From: an uncultured Clostridia bacterium
GTDB lineage: Bacteria > Bacillota > Clostridia > TANB77 > CAG-508
Direction of reading: 5' to 3'
NCBI GenBank assembly: GCA_946401865.1
Contig: CAMIVO010000016.1
Span: 1-36,642, forward strand
DNA: 36,642 nt
The notes under the pieces were generated by a model. The model did not search any database and was not told the origin of the DNA. It saw nothing but the letters and a program-made list of their open reading frames with translations. Each line of letters begins with the position of its first letter. The first letter of the stretch is position 1. Position numbers and translations under genes: made by a program. Of this stretch, positions 18,825-25,959 are shown one piece after another.

Positions 18825-18854
18825 TTCACCTCACCTGCTTTGTTTAAATCACGC

Positions 18855-19016
18855 CTAAATTTCAATTTCTAAATTTACATCACTTGTTATAAGTTGTACT
18901 TTTTCATTGTCTGCACATTGTTCTTCTTGTTGCAAATATACAGTAAAATTTTTAATCTGATATTTATTGCAAAAATTAAGTATTTTCTTTTTTATTTCCA
19001 ATAATTCAATATCCAT
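18855..19016 (-). CDS. 53-aa protein upstream of terminase, unknown
   Basis: MDIELLEIKKKILNFCNKYQ opens it and it ends SDVNLEIEI; charged, with a YLQQEEQCADN segment. AAGGAG lies at good spacing. It overlaps nothing but begins six bases after the Cys-rich gene. No family recognised. Confidence 0.6.
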   Translation of the reverse strand: MDIELLEIKKKILNFCNKYQIKNFTVYLQQEEQCADNEKVQLITSDVNLEIEI

Positions 19017-19021
19017 ATAAA

Positions 19022-19198
19022 TCACTCCTTACACTTTCCACATTCCCTGCAATTCTTACTATTACATATAAAAATAGACACATACTCAGTACATTTATAT
19101 ACTTTGTATGTATCTTTTTTTATTTCACATATATTTTCTTTACAATTGTATCTTATACAGTGTTTGCATAAAATTTCTCGATATTCTTCTTTTGTCAT
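19022..19198 (-). CDS. 58-aa cysteine-rich protein, probable zinc binder
   Basis: MTKEEYREILCKHCIRYNC opens it and it ends NCRECGKCKE. Nine Cys in 58 residues, in CxxC and CxxxxC arrangement, suggest one or two metal sites. First gene of the late transcript after the control region at 19200-19500. The Shine-Dalgarno is weak (TTGATGAA). Such small Cys-rich proteins are common before terminase; function unknown. Confidence 0.6.
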   Translation of the reverse strand: MTKEEYREILCKHCIRYNCKENICEIKKDTYKVYKCTEYVSIFICNSKNCRECGKCKE

Positions 19199-19250
19199 AA
19201 TTCATCAACTACCTTTTTATTACCCATCTTGTTAGGAGAGATTGGCATTA

Positions 19251-19280
19251 AAAAAGTAGCCCATGTTGGACTACGTCGAG
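19251..19280 (-). terminator. Intrinsic terminator in the late control region
   Basis: Minus strand GTAGTCC-AACAT-GGGCTAC followed by TTTTTT. The seven-bp stem with one G-T pair and the six-T tail are a classic terminator, placed between the late promoter and the first late gene. Confidence 0.75.
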
Positions 19281-19351
19281 GTTGATATATGAAACTAAAG
19301 GAAATTTCTTTAGTATGCATTCAGAAAGGAGGTGATAATAGATATATCACC

Positions 19352-19414
19352 GTGGTGGTAGTAATTAGCATACTACCAATGCTTTTTATTCTATTAACAA
19401 GAGATCCAAAATAA
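19352..19414 (+). CDS. Possible 20-aa hydrophobic peptide (type I toxin-like)
   Basis: A GTG-initiated reading frame gives VVVVISILPMLFILLTRDPK. A full-strength Shine-Dalgarno AAAGGAGGTGAT lies upstream but about 15 bases away and inside a hairpin (GGTGATA/TATCACC), so the true start is uncertain. Hydrophobic core plus charged tail and a complete antisense transcript resemble type I toxin-antitoxin loci. No rightward promoter is evident. Weakly supported. Confidence 0.25.
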   Translation: MVVVISILPMLFILLTRDPK

Positions 19415-19445
19415 AATAAAATTCCTTACTCAGATTATTGTAGCT

Positions 19446-19474
19446 ATTATAATTATACTATTTTTAAAATGCAA
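19446..19474 (-). promoter_or_regulatory. Leftward late promoter
   Basis: Minus strand TTGCAT (19474-19469), 17-base spacer, TATAAT (19451-19446). An overlapping second TATAAT sits six bases upstream. It lies just downstream of the ArpU-like regulator gene and ahead of the late genes. Confidence 0.7.
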
Positions 19475-19498
19475 ATTCTAGGTAAAAAAACGGAAATT

Positions 19499-19933
19499 TT
19501 AAGGAACTTTTACGGAACTTTTGCATTTTTCATCTAAAATTACTAAGATTTTCTCTAAAGCTTTTCTAACAGTTCTTTCTTCTCTTTTCATTATAGTTGC
19601 TATTTGACTATTAGTTTTATTATATTTGTATTTTAAATCTGTTATTTCTCTGTGATAATCAGATAAAGTATTAATTAAACTATCTAAATAATCTATATGT
19701 TTTTTTATTTTGTATTTTTGTGCTTCTAGTTCTACAATTTTGTCTGTATTATTAATAACTTTCTTTTCAATGTTAGAAGTCATGTAACCTTTTGGTTTTA
19801 TATCTCCATTTATACTAAAATTACTTCCAGCTATAGAAACTTCTTCATATTTTAAATTTGCAATCTCGCTTTCTATTTTCTTTATATCTGATATATAATC
19901 ATTATATTTTTCTAATTCTTCTTTTATATTCAT
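19499..19933 (-). CDS. ArpU-like late transcription regulator
   Basis: 144 aa from the ATG preceded by GGAGGGGG, which gives MNIKEELEKYNDYISDIKKI; a longer upstream frame lacks a site. The N-terminal two thirds are coiled coil. The C-terminus (NSQIATIMKREERTVRKALEKILV) is a sigma-70 region-4-like HTH as in ArpU/RinA-type late activators of firmicute phages. It precedes the late promoter, its likely target. Confidence 0.7.
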   Translation of the reverse strand: MNIKEELEKYNDYISDIKKIESEIANLKYEEVSIAGSNFSINGDIKPKGYMTSNIEKKVINNTDKIVELEAQKYKIKKHIDYLDSLINTLSDYHREITDLKYKYNKTNSQIATIMKREERTVRKALEKILVILDEKCKSSVKVP

Positions 19934-19949
19934 ATATCCCCCTCCAAAA

Positions 19950-20117
19950 TTACATTCTAAAAATATATTTCGAATATTTCTTTTGTTCTTTTTCATTTCT
20001 TTCATGTGTTTTATAAAAATTACATTTTTCATTAGTACAATATAATTTATCTAATGCTTTGCAATCAAAGTGTGCATCATCATATGCAAAACAGTCTTTC
20101 TTTGGCATATATTCCAT
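19950..20117 (-). CDS. 55-aa Cys-containing phage protein
   Basis: MEYMPKKDCFAYDDAHFDCK opens it; then ALDKLYCTNEKCNFYKTHER and a basic tail. The C-(x8)-C-(x7)-C-(x4)-C pattern and 'CxFYKT' recur in small firmicute-phage proteins and suggest a zinc site. GGGGGAG at five bases supports the first ATG, which overlaps the upstream stop (TAATG). Function unknown. Confidence 0.65.
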   Translation of the reverse strand: MEYMPKKDCFAYDDAHFDCKALDKLYCTNEKCNFYKTHERNEKEQKKYSKYIFRM

Positions 20118-20362
20118 TACATCTCCCCCTTTAATTTTTCTAACTCTTTTCCAATTGAAATATTTTCTTCAGTCAAATGCAAATTCATTTCTTTTAAATC
20201 TTTATTCTCTTTAACTAGCTCTGTATTACTAGCTTGTACTTTTTTATATTCATTAACTAAATATTCTTTTTGTTTTTCATCTGCTATTGCATTAAGTATA
20301 AATAAAATTGCATTAAGTATAAATAAACATGTTAGTATTATTGTGTATATGTATTTTTTCAT
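20117..20362 (-). CDS. Small membrane protein with coiled coil
   Basis: 81 aa. N-terminal membrane segment (residues 5-26) followed by a coiled coil (about 30-80, ELVKENKDLKEMNLHLTEE). The membrane segment contains an exact tandem repeat of seven residues, LFILNAI, from a 21-bp duplication (20286-20327). Spanin-like in shape but in the early block, so function is open. Confidence 0.6.
   Translation of the reverse strand: MKKYIYTIILTCLFILNAILFILNAIADEKQKEYLVNEYKKVQASNTELVKENKDLKEMNLHLTEENISIGKELEKLKGEM
20286..20327. repeat. Perfect 21-bp tandem duplication
   Basis: ATTGCATTAAGTATAAATAA plus A occurs twice head to tail (20286-20306, 20307-20327). It duplicates seven codons in the membrane segment of the overlapping gene and is likely a recent slippage event. 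Confidence 0.9.
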
Positions 20363-20374
20363 TTATATCACCAC

Positions 20375-20995
20375 CTATGCTCTGTCAAAATGTTCTTGCA
20401 TTTTTCCATTTTTCATTCTGACATATTTACTAATTATATTTTCATAATTAATAACAAATCCTTCAACATTTCTATTTACTTTTTCAATGTATTTGCTATA
20501 TATGCTATCTAAATACTCTTTATTGGGTATTACATTTATTTCTTTTACTACTGGTACTATACCAATAAAGTTAGGTATTTTTTGACTAACAAATGGATAT
20601 ATAAACAACTCATGTTCATAGATAATATTTGTTAAAGTTAAATCATCATATACATTCGCTTTTGCAAACATATAATATCTTTTATCAAATTCATCAACAG
20701 GATACTTTATTTTACCCATTCCTATCCATTCGCCACATATAGCACTATTTTCATTTATTTCTTGATGTAAGACTTCTTTATTATCTAATATCCATTGATA
20801 TAATCCTTTATATAATTTATCTTTGTTTTCTTCTATTTCGTTTATATTAAATATATTATTTCTTTGTGCAAAATACAATTCATCATTTAACTTGAATATA
20901 ACTAAATTACTACCATCTAATTTTTCGGTTATTTGGAAATAATTATTATCACACTTAACCCTTTTAGTCTTTGGATATATTTCTTTTTTTTTCAT
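20375..20995 (-). CDS. Small RNA ligase (covalent nucleotidyltransferase, Rnl-type)
   Basis: 206 aa. It shows all core nucleotidyltransferase motifs: motif I EKLDGSN (24-30, catalytic Lys25), motif III RNNIF (45-49), IIIa CGEWIGMG (87-94), motif IV VEGFVI (177-182) and motif V KYVRMK (190-195). The lack of an extra C-terminal domain makes it a minimal ATP-dependent ligase joining 5'-phosphate and 3'-OH ends, likely of RNA. It lies two genes upstream of the early/late boundary and beside RtcB, so the phage carries both chemistries of RNA end joining. A DNA ligase is less likely because of the size and lack of an OB fold. Confidence 0.8.
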   Translation of the reverse strand: MKKKEIYPKTKRVKCDNNYFQITEKLDGSNLVIFKLNDELYFAQRNNIFNINEIEENKDKLYKGLYQWILDNKEVLHQEINENSAICGEWIGMGKIKYPVDEFDKRYYMFAKANVYDDLTLTNIIYEHELFIYPFVSQKIPNFIGIVPVVKEINVIPNKEYLDSIYSKYIEKVNRNVEGFVINYENIISKYVRMKNGKMQEHFDRA

Positions 20996-21009
20996 ATTAT
21001 TTATTCCTC

Positions 21010-21204
21010 CTATTTTACTTTTAAAGCTAGATTAACTAATGCTTTATTTAACTTCTTATTTTCATCAAGCAATTTATTATATCTACTTTGCATTTTTTTA
21101 TATTCTTTTTCAAAGTCAATTTCAATTTTATTTACATCTTCTACATTTTCAATCGGTTTACATACAAATGTAAATTCTTTTGTATATCCTTTTTGATCAC
21201 CCAT
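21010..21204 (-). CDS. Small coiled-coil protein between two RNA ligases
   Basis: 64 aa. MGDQKGYTKEFTFVCKPIEN at the start, then a coiled coil (DFEKEYKKMQSRYNKLLDENKKLNKALV). AGGAGGAATAA precedes its start. It resembles other small proteins of this block that pair a short folded N-terminus with a coil; it may be an accessory to the ligases but nothing shows this directly. Confidence 0.6.
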   Translation of the reverse strand: MGDQKGYTKEFTFVCKPIENVEDVNKIEIDFEKEYKKMQSRYNKLLDENKKLNKALVNLALKVK

Positions 21205-21221
21205 ATTATTTATTCCTCCTA

Positions 21222-22484
21222 TTAATTTTTAGCTTTAAAATTATAAATCGGTTTTATAATCTTTACTATTTCTACTGTATCTTGTATATTATCTATTATT
21301 TCTTGCATAGGCTTATATACAAATGGTGCTTCATCGATTGTTTCTTCTACTACACTTGTACTATATACACCTTGCATACTTTCTTTAAATTCTTCTAAAT
21401 TAAATGTTTCTTTAGCTTTCATTCTTGACATTATCCTACCTGCTCCATGAGGTGCAGAGTTATTCCAATCTCCATTGCCTTTTCCTCTTGCTATAATTGA
21501 ACCATCTCTCATATTTATTGGTATTAATACAATTTCATTTTTATTTGCTCTTATAGCACCTTTACGCACAATATTATCATCAAATGATATATAGTTATGT
21601 ATTGTTTCAAAAAAAGCTAAACTTTTGCTAACATTTATTTCTTTTGCTTTATTTATATTTTGCTCTTTTATGTTAACTAATGTGAAAGCAGATTTGCCAA
21701 ATAACATAGTTAAAATACTACCAGCAATCATTTTTCTATTTAAACTTGCATATTCTTGGCATATTTTCATATCATGTAAATACATTTCTCTGTATTTGCC
21801 TTGTAAGTAACATAGTTCTTTTGGTAGTTTAGGTTTATTATTTTTGTATTCTTTTTCAAGTTCTTTTAAGGCTTTTTGTATTTCTAATTTTCTACCTTGC
21901 TCTTTATATGTTCTTATAATGTATTCTTTCTTTTCAAACATTTCTTCTTTGCCAGAGCATAACTCAATAGCTAAATTTTGGTAATATTCAGCTACTTGTT
22001 TACCCATATTTCTACTACCTGTATGAATAACTAAATATTTATTTTCATCAACATCTATATCTAATTCTATAAAGTGATTTCCACCACCTAAAGTTCCTAT
22101 TGCTCTATTAAATTTCTTTGTTTCTTTTAATTCTCTTAAGCAATATAACTCATTTATACTATCGAATTTTTCAATATTAAGTTCTCTTATATTTCTGCCT
22201 GCTGGTATATAATCATTCACTACTTTATCAAATTTTTCTAAATCTATGTCAACTTTACCAAGCTCAACACATAACATACCACAACCAATATCAACCCCAA
22301 CAATGTTCGGTATTACTTTTTCTCCTAAATCTGCCGTAAAACCTATAACACAACCTTTACCTGCATGCACATCTGGCATTATTCTAACTTTACAATTTTT
22401 AAAAGGTTCTTGTTGTAGTAATAAATCTATTTGTTGTGTCGCTTGTTTTTCTATATTACTAGTAAATATTTTTAAATCACTCAT
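21222..22484 (-). CDS. rtcB: RNA-splicing ligase RtcB
   Basis: 420 aa, near the normal bacterial length. Metal and catalytic motifs: PDVHAGKG (37-44), GVDIGCGM (63-70), LGGGNHF (132-138), HTGSRNMG (154-161) and SAPHGAGR (343-350, guanylated His346). It joins 2',3'-cyclic phosphate or 3'-phosphate ends to 5'-OH ends using GTP and Mn2+. These ends are left by anticodon nucleases and many toxin RNases. In a phage a likely job is repair of host-cleaved tRNA or rRNA. Its neighbour is a second ligase of the other chemistry. All catalytic residues seem intact. Confidence 0.93.
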   Translation of the reverse strand: MSDLKIFTSNIEKQATQQIDLLLQQEPFKNCKVRIMPDVHAGKGCVIGFTADLGEKVIPNIVGVDIGCGMLCVELGKVDIDLEKFDKVVNDYIPAGRNIRELNIEKFDSINELYCLRELKETKKFNRAIGTLGGGNHFIELDIDVDENKYLVIHTGSRNMGKQVAEYYQNLAIELCSGKEEMFEKKEYIIRTYKEQGRKLEIQKALKELEKEYKNNKPKLPKELCYLQGKYREMYLHDMKICQEYASLNRKMIAGSILTMLFGKSAFTLVNIKEQNINKAKEINVSKSLAFFETIHNYISFDDNIVRKGAIRANKNEIVLIPINMRDGSIIARGKGNGDWNNSAPHGAGRIMSRMKAKETFNLEEFKESMQGVYSTSVVEETIDEAPFVYKPMQEIIDNIQDTVEIVKIIKPIYNFKAKN

Positions 22485-22515
22485 ATTGTTTATTTCTCCT
22501 TCAATAAATTCATTT

Positions 22516-22698
22516 TTAATCTAAATCATCTAAAAAGCCTTTAATTATCAGTTCTTCATTTTCATTTTTTAATATTTTCAAATTATTTAATTTTGATATT
22601 TCTTCTATTTTACAAAAAGCTTTGTATCTCTTTTTTATTTTTCTTAACTTTCGTTTTGTTTTTATTATTTCATCAAGTAATCTAGTAAACTCAATCAT
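22516..22698 (-). CDS. Small basic/coiled protein, unknown
   Basis: 60 aa: basic helix (IIKTKRKLRKIKKRYKAF) then an acidic end (NENEELIIKGFLDDLD). AGGAGGAATAAACA precedes ATG and contains the stop of the gene before, a spacing shared by most genes of this block. It could bind nucleic acid through the basic helix. Confidence 0.55.
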   Translation of the reverse strand: MIEFTRLLDEIIKTKRKLRKIKKRYKAFCKIEEISKLNNLKILKNENEELIIKGFLDDLD

Positions 22699-22701
22699 TG
22701 T

Positions 22702-22992
22702 TTATTCCTCCTCTAATAATTGTAATTCTATTTTTGATAATCTATCTTCTGTTTCTTGTAATTCAAATGTTAATCTACATCTTTCTTCACATTGATAATT
22801 ATTGTCTTTTTTTAGTTCTTCTATTTCCTTTTGTTGTTTTTCTATTAAATTTAATATTGTTTCTATGTATTTTTTTCGTGTTATAACAAAATTTTCAATT
22901 CCTTCTTTTTTAAAAGTTCTTATTACCTCATATATTCCTATTTTCTTTTCTTCTTTTAATTTTTCTATCGCTTTCTTTTCTTCATCTAACAT
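22702..22992 (-). CDS. Coiled-coil early protein, unknown
   Basis: 96 aa, almost wholly charged coiled coil (KAIEKLKEEKKIG..., EKQQKEIEELKKDNN..., ETEDRLSKIELQLLEEE). The terminal LLEEE codons double as the Shine-Dalgarno of the next gene. Related in style to the three genes upstream. Function unknown. Confidence 0.6.
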   Translation of the reverse strand: MLDEEKKAIEKLKEEKKIGIYEVIRTFKKEGIENFVITRKKYIETILNLIEKQQKEIEELKKDNNYQCEERCRLTFELQETEDRLSKIELQLLEEE

Positions 22993-22995
22993 TAT

Positions 22996-23298
22996 TTATT
23001 TCTCCTTTAATAGTTCATGTATATTATTTATATCAATCACTTCAATATTTCCATATTCTTTAGTATTCACTTCAAATGCGTCCTTATTTATCAAATCTCT
23101 TATTTTATCTTTACTGACAAGTTCTCTTTCATCTATTGTTTCAATCCTATATTTTTGCATTTGATTAATTACTTTCAACTCTTCTATTTCTTTTTCTAAA
23201 TTTTGTATATATGTAAATATTATTGCACTATTTAAATTTTCCATTATAAACTTTGAAGCTTCTTCTTTTGCAATTTTTCTTAATTCTTCTACATTCAT
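22996..23298 (-). CDS. Coiled-coil early protein, unknown
   Basis: 100 aa: helical N-terminus (ELRKIAKEEASKFIMENL), coil (NLEKEIEELKVINQMQKYRI), then RELVSKDKIRDLINKDAFEV and a short C-terminus ending LLKEK. The 'SKDKIR(D/E)' segment recurs in the next upstream gene (ISKDKIREKIKEYED), suggesting duplication within the block. Confidence 0.6.
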   Translation of the reverse strand: MNVEELRKIAKEEASKFIMENLNSAIIFTYIQNLEKEIEELKVINQMQKYRIETIDERELVSKDKIRDLINKDAFEVNTKEYGNIEVIDINNIHELLKEK

Positions 23299-23300
23299 TT

Positions 23301-23816
23301 TTATTTCTCCTTTAATAGTTCTTTTAAAACAACTATAATTGGGCGCATTTTATATTTTCTAAATTCTATTGGATATTCTTTATAAAAATCTTCATATTCT
23401 TTTATTTTTTCTCTTATTTTATCTTTGCTGATATAGTTATTGAAAATATATTCTTTAAATTCCTTTAGTTCTGCATCTTTAATACATCTATGATTACATT
23501 CATTTTTTCTAAATTCTTCTATATCATCTAATTTTTTATTTGCAATTCTCTTATATCTTTCTATATCTTTATTTTTCTCTTTTTCTTTTTGGTATAAGTC
23601 TACAACTTTATCAAAATATTTCTTTTCTACTACAAATAATTGATTACCATTTTCAAATTCAATTCCATAATTTCTACAATGGTTTATAATGTCATTTTCT
23701 GTTTCTGTACCATTATTAAATCTTTTACTTATCTCGTTTAGTTCATCATAATTTATTGCTTTTTTTAGTTCTTCAATTGATTCTGGTTTTACTTCAAAGC
23801 TAAACTCTTCACTCAT
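23301..23816 (-). CDS. Early protein with coiled coil, unknown
   Basis: 171 aa. Begins MSEEFSFEVKPESIEELKKA, has a central coil (DLYQKEKEKNKDIERYKRIA) and a C-terminal SKDKIREKIKEYEDFYKEYP segment shared with the neighbouring gene, ending LLKEK like it. One C-H-C cluster (NECNHRCIKD) could bind metal. Function unknown. Confidence 0.6.
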   Translation of the reverse strand: MSEEFSFEVKPESIEELKKAINYDELNEISKRFNNGTETENDIINHCRNYGIEFENGNQLFVVEKKYFDKVVDLYQKEKEKNKDIERYKRIANKKLDDIEEFRKNECNHRCIKDAELKEFKEYIFNNYISKDKIREKIKEYEDFYKEYPIEFRKYKMRPIIVVLKELLKEK

Positions 23817-23818
23817 AA

Positions 23819-24055
23819 TTACCTCCTATTCTCCAAAAATTCATTTGGTTTTAATTCTTCTTCGTCTAATATTTTTATTTCAATCTTAACTAACTTTAAA
23901 TCGTTATAATTTCCAGTGTTATTGAAGTAATGTTGTAATGCAGTTTTCTTGCTTTTATATATTTTTGCAAATCTTAATCTGTCTTTAAATTCGGTTCTAC
24001 CATAAGTTGCATAATTACCTTCTTTATTTTTTATTGCATATACTATTTCACTCAT
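23819..24055 (-). CDS. Small early protein, unknown
   Basis: 78 aa, MSEIVYAIKNKEGNYATYGR at the start; a small alpha/beta protein (SKKTALQHYFNN...LVKIEIKILDEEEL). The N-terminal layout resembles short phage proteins annotated as hypothetical, and a related N-terminus 'Y-A-x-K-N-K-x-G' is common in them. Function unknown. Confidence 0.6.
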   Translation of the reverse strand: MSEIVYAIKNKEGNYATYGRTEFKDRLRFAKIYKSKKTALQHYFNNTGNYNDLKLVKIEIKILDEEELKPNEFLENRR

Positions 24056-24079
24056 CGTTACACCTCTTTCTAAAATAAT

Positions 24080-24433
24080 CTATTCCTCCAATAATTCAGG
24101 ATTATCGTATATATTTCCTATTACTTCAACTTCACAATATTCATCTAATTCCCAATCATCTGCAAATGTACTTCCATAGAAACTTGCACGTTTATATTTT
24201 ATAACTGCTTTTATAACTGTTGTTTGTATATATTCAATTTTTACAATATCTCCCTCATATATTTCTTTACCATTTTTATCTTTTAAGCCTGTGTATTGCC
24301 CTAAAGTATTTACATCAACTACTGTCGTATAATTATCTTGCTTAATCATAGCTCTATTAAATTTATCTTGATGTATAAAATCTCCATATAACCATTTTTC
24401 TTTACATTTTCCTCTAAATTTTATTTCTCTCAT
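24080..24433 (-). CDS. YopX family protein
   Basis: 117 aa. MREIKFRGKCKEKWLYGDFI, then TLGQYTGLKDKNGKEIYEGDIV and FADDWELDEYCEVEVIGNIYDNPELL. These are the conserved blocks of the YopX family, widespread in firmicute phages and of unknown biochemical role. Start ATG follows the GGAGGAATAG that ends the preceding gene when that gene is read through its CGG. Confidence 0.88.
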   Translation of the reverse strand: MREIKFRGKCKEKWLYGDFIHQDKFNRAMIKQDNYTTVVDVNTLGQYTGLKDKNGKEIYEGDIVKIEYIQTTVIKAVIKYKRASFYGSTFADDWELDEYCEVEVIGNIYDNPELLEE

Positions 24434-24436
24434 ACA

Positions 24437-24680
24437 CTATTCCTCCATCCATCCGTAATTCTTTACATTTTTCATTTATTGCTTGTAGTTCTTGCATTGT
24501 TATATATTCAGAACCTATTCCACATCTACTTTCTATTAACTTTGTATTTAAATAAAATATTATTTCGTGGCTTTTTTCTCTACTTAAATATTCTATTTTG
24601 CCATTATATTCATATTTATTAAAATCTGCTTTGTCAAAAAGTTCATCTGCTTTACTCAATATTATCAGCTCCTTAATCAC
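24437..24680 (-). CDS. 80-aa early protein, unknown, +1 shift at CGG near its end
   Basis: 75 residues (IKELIILSKADELFDKADFN..., RCGIGSEYITMQELQAINEKCKEL) lead to CGG at 24455-24453. The zero frame would run 12 residues past it into the start of the YopX gene (RMDGGIVYERNKI). The +1 frame reads GWMEE and stops, so the gene ends in codons GAG GAA TAG that serve as the Shine-Dalgarno of the next gene, exactly as its neighbours do, and three bases remain before ATG. This neat fit supports the shift, although I know no homologue that fixes the C-terminus. Confidence 0.65.
24453..24455 (-). other. CGG +1 frameshift site in the 80-aa early gene
   Basis: Codon 76 is CGG (context TTA CGG ATG). Skipping the C gives TTA-GGA-TGG, that is, KEL-GWMEE and stop. 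Confidence 0.65.
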
Positions 24681-24984
24681 TCATACAATTTAAATCTTTG
24701 TTTTTTTCATTATTCATTCTGATTTTTTGTCTTTCTAATTTATATTCAATACCAGCTTTTATCTTTTCAGCTGATAAACCTTTTATAATTGCTAATTGTA
24801 TTAATACAACAAGTGCATCTGAATACTCAAGTGTCATATCTGTTTCATTGTAATTACCTGCTAAATCTTTTTTTATTTCCTCAATTAATTCTTGTAATTC
24901 TTCAATAACTTTCCTTTTTTGATGTTCCTCTCCATAATGTTCTATAATTTTATAAATTATTTTAACATACCTATCACTTAACAT
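24673..24984 (-). CDS. MazG-like nucleotide pyrophosphohydrolase
   Basis: 103 aa. EHYGEEHQKRKVIEELQELI with further EE/D residues and TDMTLEYSDALVVLIQLAII follows the MazG/all-alpha NTP pyrophosphatase pattern (ExxE..ExxD metal site). Phage MazG-like enzymes hydrolyse non-canonical NTPs or modulate alarmone levels. It overlaps the next gene by eight bases. Confidence 0.6.
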   Translation of the reverse strand: MLSDRYVKIIYKIIEHYGEEHQKRKVIEELQELIEEIKKDLAGNYNETDMTLEYSDALVVLIQLAIIKGLSAEKIKAGIEYKLERQKIRMNNEKNKDLNCMSD

Positions 24985-25015
24985 ATAACTACCCCCATTG
25001 ATTTTTCTTTTTAAT

Positions 25016-25156
25016 TTATAAACATCTGTCTTTTTTCCTTTCTTCTTTTAATTCAAACCTATCTTTTGTTATTCTGTACAAAAACTTATTATCTTTGTAT
25101 ACTCCAAATAAGTCAAAATTGTTATAACTTTTTAAAAATATTATTCTTTTAGCCAT
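25016..25156 (-). CDS. 46-aa basic protein, unknown
   Basis: MAKRIIFLKSYNNFDLFGVY opens it and it ends ERKKDRCL. AGGTG lies upstream, and ATG follows the stop of the zinc-ribbon gene by two bases. Strongly basic. No family recognised. Confidence 0.5.
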   Translation of the reverse strand: MAKRIIFLKSYNNFDLFGVYKDNKFLYRITKDRFELKEERKKDRCL

Positions 25157-25158
25157 AT

Positions 25159-25599
25159 TTACACCTCAAATTTATTTTTTAATTTTTTTAAACTAGTATA
25201 ATGTAACTTTCTGTAACATACTTCTTCTATTATTTTGCAAGTATTATAATTGCAATTCCATCTGATAGGTGATCCAAAATATTCAATTCCAAATTTGCAT
25301 TTTTTTATTAATTCGTTTTGTTGCTCTTTTGATAACTTACAATGTATTTCATATTCTAATATCTGATCAGTATAATCAAGTATATTTTTGTATTTTTCAA
25401 GCCATTTAAATGATGGATTTTTTTTAAATATTGGAGTTCCATATCTCACAATTTCTTTGCCACAAAAAGGGCAATATTTTATTTGCTTAACACGACCCGA
25501 GTATTCCATCAAATCTATACTTTTCATACATTGAGAACACTCATGATATTCATATTGTGTACCACTAAACACTGGATTATATATTACTGTTTCCTGCAT
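25159..25599 (-). CDS. Zinc-ribbon protein, unknown
   Basis: 146 aa. An N-terminal zinc ribbon, HECSQCMKSIDL and KYCPFCGKEIV (about residues 19-50), is followed by a helical domain with several more Cys (NCNYNTCKIIEEVCYRK). The ribbon form is common in phage proteins that recognise nucleic acid. It sits between RusA and a small basic gene. Function unknown. Confidence 0.65.
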   Translation of the reverse strand: MQETVIYNPVFSGTQYEYHECSQCMKSIDLMEYSGRVKQIKYCPFCGKEIVRYGTPIFKKNPSFKWLEKYKNILDYTDQILEYEIHCKLSKEQQNELIKKCKFGIEYFGSPIRWNCNYNTCKIIEEVCYRKLHYTSLKKLKNKFEV

Positions 25600-25602
25600 A
25601 AA

Positions 25603-25959
25603 TTATACCTCATCTATATCTAAAATAACTTTATTTTCTTTATCATATTCAAACTCATCTGTAAAACCTACAACATAATTTCTATTATCATTTTTCATTT
25701 TTCCACACTTTACTAAAGTATCTAATATAAACTTTTTAGCAAAAGAAATATTATCTAAATCACGCTTTTTATTACTTTCTACCCATGTGAATTTTATTCT
25801 GATTGGATTTTTAAATGTTGGAAGTTTGTTAATAAAAAAAGCTAAATCATTTTCTATATTTTTTTTCATACTTGCTCCTGCAAATTTATTTTCTCTACAA
25901 ACTTTTATATAATCATTTAAGCTTGGAAGTTTCAACGGTATTTCTAATCTATATTTCAT
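25603..25959 (-). CDS. rusA: RusA-like Holliday junction resolvase
   Basis: 118 aa from the ATG at MKYRLEIPLKLPSLNDYI; earlier in-frame ATG lacks a better site. The motif KKRDLDNISFAKKFILDTLV holds the catalytic Asp residues of RusA (D-x-D within R-D-x-D-N), and NDNRNYVVGF follows as in the family. It resolves branched recombination and replication intermediates ahead of packaging. Its start lies within the end of the HNH gene (11-base overlap). Confidence 0.88.
   Translation of the reverse strand: MKYRLEIPLKLPSLNDYIKVCRENKFAGASMKKNIENDLAFFINKLPTFKNPIRIKFTWVESNKKRDLDNISFAKKFILDTLVKCGKMKNDNRNYVVGFTDEFEYDKENKVILDIDEV

Larger units (their letters stand above)
19250..19440 (-). ncRNA. Late leader or small RNA with four hairpins
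   Basis: Between the leftward promoter (19446-19474) and a strong terminator (19251-19280) lie no leftward genes but three further hairpins: GGTAGTA/TACTACC (19357-19377), GGTGATA/TATCACC (19331-19351) and ACTAAAG/CTTTAGT (19293-19314). The product would be an RNA of about 190 bases. It is either a late leader that needs antitermination or a stable small RNA, and it is antisense to the tiny ORF at 19352-19414. Confidence 0.4.
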
